DNA of 15,542 nt, from NCBI GenBank assembly GCA_966186595.1, contig CBIFWO010000019.1, forward strand, positions 1-15,542, given 5' to 3'. This document shows, in pieces, positions 13,017-15,542 of the stretch. The stretch's first letter is position 1, and the number at the start of each line of letters is the position of its first letter. Source of the stretch: JALRBM01 sp966186595 (GTDB lineage: Bacteria > Patescibacteriota > Saccharimonadia > Saccharimonadales > Saccharimonadaceae). The position numbers were made by a program, and so were the translations under genes. The notes beneath the pieces are model-generated. The model was not told the DNA's origin. It saw nothing but the letters and a program-made list of their open reading frames with translations, and made no database searches.

Positions 13017-13886
13017 GTGGCAATTATTACCGGTGATGTTGGCGGCACTGAGGCAAAATTTGTCGCCTACGGCAGCTTAGACGACCCAAAGCCGTTAAGT
13101 ACTGTTCGCTTCAAGGTTCAACAGCACACGCAGGAGAGCCCAGGAGATTTCGAGAAGGACCTCGGGGAACTCCGTCAGGTGTGCAACCTCATGCGCGCCC
13201 GGCATGGGTCTATCGAAGGTGTTGGGCTGGCTGTTGCAGGCAAGCTCAACGAGGCGCGCTCGGCGCTGACGACGGCGGGCAATCTCGGCCACTGGCAAGA
13301 CAAACCTGTCGGCGAGATGCTCAGCGCGGAAATCGGTGCCGAAGTCGTACTGGGCGGCGATGGTGAAGCCGCTGCTCTGGCCGAACTTTTTTACGGCCTG
13401 GGCAGCAGGGAACTGCAAGGTGCCAACTTCCTCGAAATGATCTGGGGAACCGGCGTTGGCGGCTGCGGGGTTCATCGCCTCGGCAGCCAGTTCATCGCTA
13501 TTCCCACAGAGCTCGGACATCTGTGCCTCGAACCGGACGGCAACGAATGCCGCTGCGGACAACAGGGATGTCTCGAAGCGTACGTCGGTGGGAACGGCAT
13601 CCGTGACCACCGCGGCAAGGGAGCTGAGGACCTGAGGGGCAGTGAGTGGGACGAGATCATCGACAAGATGGTGCTCGGACTCCGAAGCGTCCTAGCGGTC
13701 CAACCGGTCAAGTACCTGGTGTTCAGCGGCGGCCTGATCTGCAAGCAGGGGTGGCTCCTGGAAGTGATCGAGGGGCGACTGACCCACCCAATGCAGGGAA
13801 GCCCCAAGCTCATGCTCTCTGCCTTCGGTGAGTCTGCGGGCACTCTGGGTGCTCTATCGCTTCTGAAGCTGGCACGGCAAGGCTGA
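13017..13886 (+). CDS. ROK-family sugar kinase (glucokinase-like)
   Basis: This 289-aa cytoplasmic kinase would phosphorylate glucose or a related sugar with ATP. DVGGTEAK (7-14) is the first phosphate loop. GNLGHW (88-93) is the sugar-binding loop, with the probable catalytic base Asp115 in GGDGEAA. GTGVGG (144-149) is the second phosphate loop. ELGH (165-168) and CRCGQQGCLEAYVGG (178-192) form the ROK signature, with Cys178, Cys180 and Cys185 as zinc ligands and His168 as the likely fourth. FSGG (236-239) is the adenosine motif. Length and order fit the family. The start is a GTG with AAAGGGG about 8 nt upstream. A leader with two hairpins and a 3' hairpin surround it; it is GC-rich. N-acetylglucosamine or N-acetylmannosamine remain possible substrates. 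Confidence 0.92.
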   Translation: MAIITGDVGGTEAKFVAYGSLDDPKPLSTVRFKVQQHTQESPGDFEKDLGELRQVCNLMRARHGSIEGVGLAVAGKLNEARSALTTAGNLGHWQDKPVGEMLSAEIGAEVVLGGDGEAAALAELFYGLGSRELQGANFLEMIWGTGVGGCGVHRLGSQFIAIPTELGHLCLEPDGNECRCGQQGCLEAYVGGNGIRDHRGKGAEDLRGSEWDEIIDKMVLGLRSVLAVQPVKYLVFSGGLICKQGWLLEVIEGRLTHPMQGSPKLMLSAFGESAGTLGALSLLKLARQG

Positions 13887-13910
13887 ACTGTCCTCGCGAA
13901 ACCCACGTGC

Positions 13911-13952
13911 AGATGGGTGCACACGGTCGATCATAACCGTGTGTACCCATCT
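13911..13952 (+). terminator. 17-bp hairpin ending the ROK transcript
   Basis: A 17-base arm (13911-13927) pairs with 13936-13952 around an 8-base loop. All positions pair, with a single G-U. It starts 24 nt after the stop codon. There is no U-tract, so it may stabilise the 3' end or act with Rho rather than terminate alone. Confidence 0.6.
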
Positions 13953-13974
13953 CGGTGTCAGAAATTATGAATGT

Positions 13975-14002
13975 TTTACAAATAACATGCTCGACGTATA
14001 CT
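13975..14002 (+). promoter_or_regulatory. Promoter TTTACA-16-TATACT for a leaderless transcript
   Basis: TTTACA (13975-13980) and TATACT (13997-14002) are 16 nt apart, and the -10 ends 6 nt before the ATG at 14009. The RNA would therefore begin at the start codon, as proposed for the genes at 1873 and 6294. Confidence 0.75.
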
Positions 14003-14008
14003 AAAATT

Positions 14009-14224
14009 ATGAAAAATACCTCAAAATTTATTACCGAACTTTTAATAACAATCGTTGTAGCTGCCCTCATCTCTATCATCCTGGCAGCGATACTAGGCTT
14101 TATCTCTAGCAATCTAGCACTTGGCGATAATGGCATGACCTATGTCAACGGCATTAGCAACACTGTTTTTGGGCTTATCATTGGATTCAAGCTCAGCACA
14201 CTGATGCGAGATCATAAAAAATAA
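14009..14224 (+). CDS. Small two-helix membrane protein
   Basis: The 71-aa product has a short Lys-containing N-terminus and a strongly hydrophobic helix (about 9-31, ITIVVAALISIILAAILGFI core). An external loop with GDNGMTYVNG follows, then a second helix (about 46-63) and a basic end RDHKK. No family is recognised. A GTG at 13955 would add 18 residues, but the promoter ending at 14002 places transcription at the ATG, so that longer form is unlikely. Base composition is like the moderate-GC genes and unlike the flanking ROK and ATP-grasp genes. Hairpins downstream mark the end of the transcript. The role is unknown; small proteins of this type can be toxin, holin-like or regulatory, but nothing here selects one. 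Confidence 0.75.
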   Translation: MKNTSKFITELLITIVVAALISIILAAILGFISSNLALGDNGMTYVNGISNTVFGLIIGFKLSTLMRDHKK

Positions 14225-14240
14225 TCCACTGCATGGATTA
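14222..14240 (+). terminator. Short hairpin at the stop codon of the small membrane protein gene
   Basis: TAATCCA (14222-14228) pairs with TGGATTA (14234-14240) around CTGCA. It overlaps the stop codon and has only a weak T-containing stretch after it. The following structure is the better terminator. Confidence 0.45.
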
Positions 14241-14248
14241 GTCGTTCT

Positions 14249-14317
14249 GCGCAGCCCCTTCATCATCTGCCTTCCATATCTGGAATAGCAAAGAGAAGGG
14301 GCGTGCGCGTCTTTTTT
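14249..14317 (+). terminator. Branched terminator-like structure with T-run
   Basis: GCGCAGCCCCTT (14249-14260) pairs with AAGGGGCGTGCGC (14296-14308) with one bulged base. Inside, TTCCA/TGGAA (14272-14276 with 14281-14285) forms a second hairpin, and CTTTTTT follows at 14311-14317. It fits a Rho-independent terminator on the plus strand and could also be the 3' half of a small RNA. Confidence 0.65.
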
Positions 14318-14358
14318 GGTATCGCATTAGTCGGTAATTCCCAGCTCAGGCTGGTCTT

Positions 14359-15480
14359 TTACGCGAACTGTTGCGCCCACCGTGGCACACTGTTCCAGTG
14401 GCCACCACTACGGAGCAGCTCCGCCTGGACTCGCCCCATCGGGAAGCCGGTGGCGTTCTCGACAAAGCCCCAAGCTCCGCTCGGGTTGGTTTCCAGGTAG
14501 AAGAACTCTCCGTTCTCGTCGATGATCCCGTCAGTCATGCCGTTAGCCAGACCGGCGCGTCGAAGAAGTTCGACGTGTTTTTCGCGAATCGACGGAGGCA
14601 ACTCGTACGGCCTCGCAAAGAAGGTCTCCTTGGTAAAACCCTCTCTCCAGTCGAAGACGCCACGAGCCCTCTCGCTAGCCACGTCCGCGTCACCTACTTC
14701 CGCGGTGAACGTCAGGCTTCCCATGCCAGTGATCCGCAGCTCCTTGGCCGGCACGATCAACTGCTGGAAAATCGTTGGCGACAAGTGCAGCCCTTCGAAC
14801 TCCGGAGGATTATCTGCACTCAACACGCGAGTGGGCTGGTTCACGCCGTCCGGTGCTCTCACCGAAAGCGGCTTCGCCACACACGTGCCCAGACGCTCCA
14901 AAAACGCCCGAGCAGCGGCCGGATCGGACGTGATGATCGTCTCCGGAACCTTGAACCCGCACTCCTGTGCCAACTGAAGCTGGCGAGGTTTGTGGGATGC
15001 CCTGACGACTGCCTCACGCCGCGAGATCCAGAAGGCCTCGGGGAACATGAAGGCAAGTGCCAAAGCCTGGCGATCGAGTCCACTCCGACAGTACTCCCGA
15101 AGCTTCGGGTCGACCGGAATCATCTCCGGCCAGTACTGACTGTTCAGATCTCCCATCAGGCCGTAGAATGCCTCATGAAAGCCCAGAGCGGCCAGCTTCG
15201 CCTCGCCGACGTTTTCGATTTCCTGGGTAAGCATAGGCGCGAACCGTGCATGCCCGAAAGAGAACTCCCGGGACCACACGCTCCGCACCGGCCCAATGGG
15301 CTCACCCTTGTACAGCACCTCACTTCCACGATCACCCGTCCAGTAGGTCAGGTGATCGCCGAAGATGATGCGCCTCGTATCCACAACCAGTAGCTCATCC
15401 TCATCGAGATGAGGCTTCACGTACTGGAGGTGAGGATCCGTCTCCTCGCCGAGGAAAAGGATCCTCTCTTTTGATTTCAT
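14359..15480 (-). CDS. ATP-grasp ligase of the RimK/MvdD-like type
   Basis: This 373-aa enzyme should activate a carboxylate as acyl phosphate and join it to an amine or hydroxyl. The N-terminal half (1-160) is the variable pre-grasp region. QLQLAQECGFKVPETIIT (167-184) starts the grasp domain. Lys203 in AKP binds ATP, FQQLIVPAKELRI (238-250) is the hinge strand, and DWRE (277-280) and Asp317 lie near the active site. LETNP (329-333) gives Glu330 and Asn332 for metal binding, and GAWGFVENATG (335-345) is typical of ribosomal-peptide macrocyclases and related maturases. No precursor-peptide gene is visible nearby; the upstream side lies beyond the window. The ATG has GGAGG upstream. GC-rich. 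Other RimK-like ligases remain possible. Confidence 0.88.
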   Translation of the reverse strand: MKSKERILFLGEETDPHLQYVKPHLDEDELLVVDTRRIIFGDHLTYWTGDRGSEVLYKGEPIGPVRSVWSREFSFGHARFAPMLTQEIENVGEAKLAALGFHEAFYGLMGDLNSQYWPEMIPVDPKLREYCRSGLDRQALALAFMFPEAFWISRREAVVRASHKPRQLQLAQECGFKVPETIITSDPAAARAFLERLGTCVAKPLSVRAPDGVNQPTRVLSADNPPEFEGLHLSPTIFQQLIVPAKELRITGMGSLTFTAEVGDADVASERARGVFDWREGFTKETFFARPYELPPSIREKHVELLRRAGLANGMTDGIIDENGEFFYLETNPSGAWGFVENATGFPMGRVQAELLRSGGHWNSVPRWAQQFA

Positions 15481-15510
15481 GTCACCCTCCAGGGTCTATC
15501 GTCGTGGCGA

Positions 15511-15537
15511 CCCCCCGGGCGGGGGGGCCGGGGCGGG
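15511..15537. repeat. G/C homopolymer tract with hairpin and G-quadruplex potential
   Basis: CCCCCCGGGCGGGGGGG (15511-15527) can fold on itself. Four G-runs (15517-15519, 15521-15527, 15530-15533, 15535-15537) fit the G-quadruplex pattern on the plus strand. It lies in the leader of the ATP-grasp gene and against the window end, so it may be a regulatory structure or a sequencing/assembly edge. Confidence 0.6.
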
Positions 15538-15542
15538 ACCAA

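Noticed and set aside
10889..13952. Hairpins between the single GC-rich genes as integron attC sites
   Set aside because: The stems lack the paired RYYYAAC/GTTRRRY core sites in the right order, they differ in sequence, the genes face both directions, and no integrase is present.
14371..15393. Long plus-strand open frame (340 codons) antisense to the ATP-grasp gene
   Set aside because: The composition is typical of an antisense frame in GC-rich DNA (many Arg, His, Pro), there are no domains, and the opposite strand has the full ATP-grasp motifs and a GGAGG box.
1..15542. CRISPR array, tRNA, rRNA or insertion sequence
   Set aside because: No regularly spaced repeats, tRNA-like cloverleaf or transposase was seen on reading both strands.

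Overview
The window looks like chromosomal DNA of a small-genome bacterium, most likely a member of the Patescibacteria/CPR near Candidatus Saccharibacteria. This rests on a class F sortase next to its probable surface substrate, many single-pass or secreted surface proteins, short intergenic gaps, and -10 boxes placed 6-7 nt before an ATG (leaderless genes). TGA is used as a stop (P450 and ROK genes), which argues against the CPR lineages that recode TGA. No marker gene is present, so the taxon is an inference.

Layout: 1-6830 (all plus strand, moderate GC) holds an orphan peptidase-S74-type chaperone domain, an epoxide hydrolase, an AlkA-like DNA glycosylase, a membrane-anchored protein with a duplicated two-cysteine domain, a secreted beta-propeller protein with a sortase-like tail, the class F sortase, and an uncharacterised protein with a UDG-like motif. 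6838-9001 holds a cytochrome P450 with altered signature residues, then an FAD/NAD(P)H oxidoreductase. 9079-12845 is on the minus strand: a secreted SGNH esterase, a Ser/Thr/Pro-rich surface protein, an uncharacterised protein with Cys/His clusters, and an anchored right-handed beta-helix protein. 12915-15542 holds a ROK-family sugar kinase (+), a 71-aa membrane protein (+), and a RimK/MvdD-like ATP-grasp ligase (-).

Two gene classes are interleaved. One set has moderate GC and short or absent leaders (three are probably leaderless). The other set (P450, SGNH, Ser/Thr/Pro protein, Cys/His protein, ROK kinase, ATP-grasp) is clearly more GC-rich: sampled 60-base stretches at 7561-7620 and 13321-13380 have 40 and 39 G+C, against 28 at 8521-8580 in the oxidoreductase. 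Most GC-rich genes are self-contained units with an AT-rich promoter, a stem-loop in the 5' leader and a strong 3' hairpin, which suggests acquired genes brought under local expression signals.

Functionally, the best supported partnership is the sortase with the beta-propeller protein. The P450 and oxidoreductase could be redox partners, but separate promoters and different base composition make this tentative. The ATP-grasp enzyme probably modifies a peptide whose gene is not visible here.
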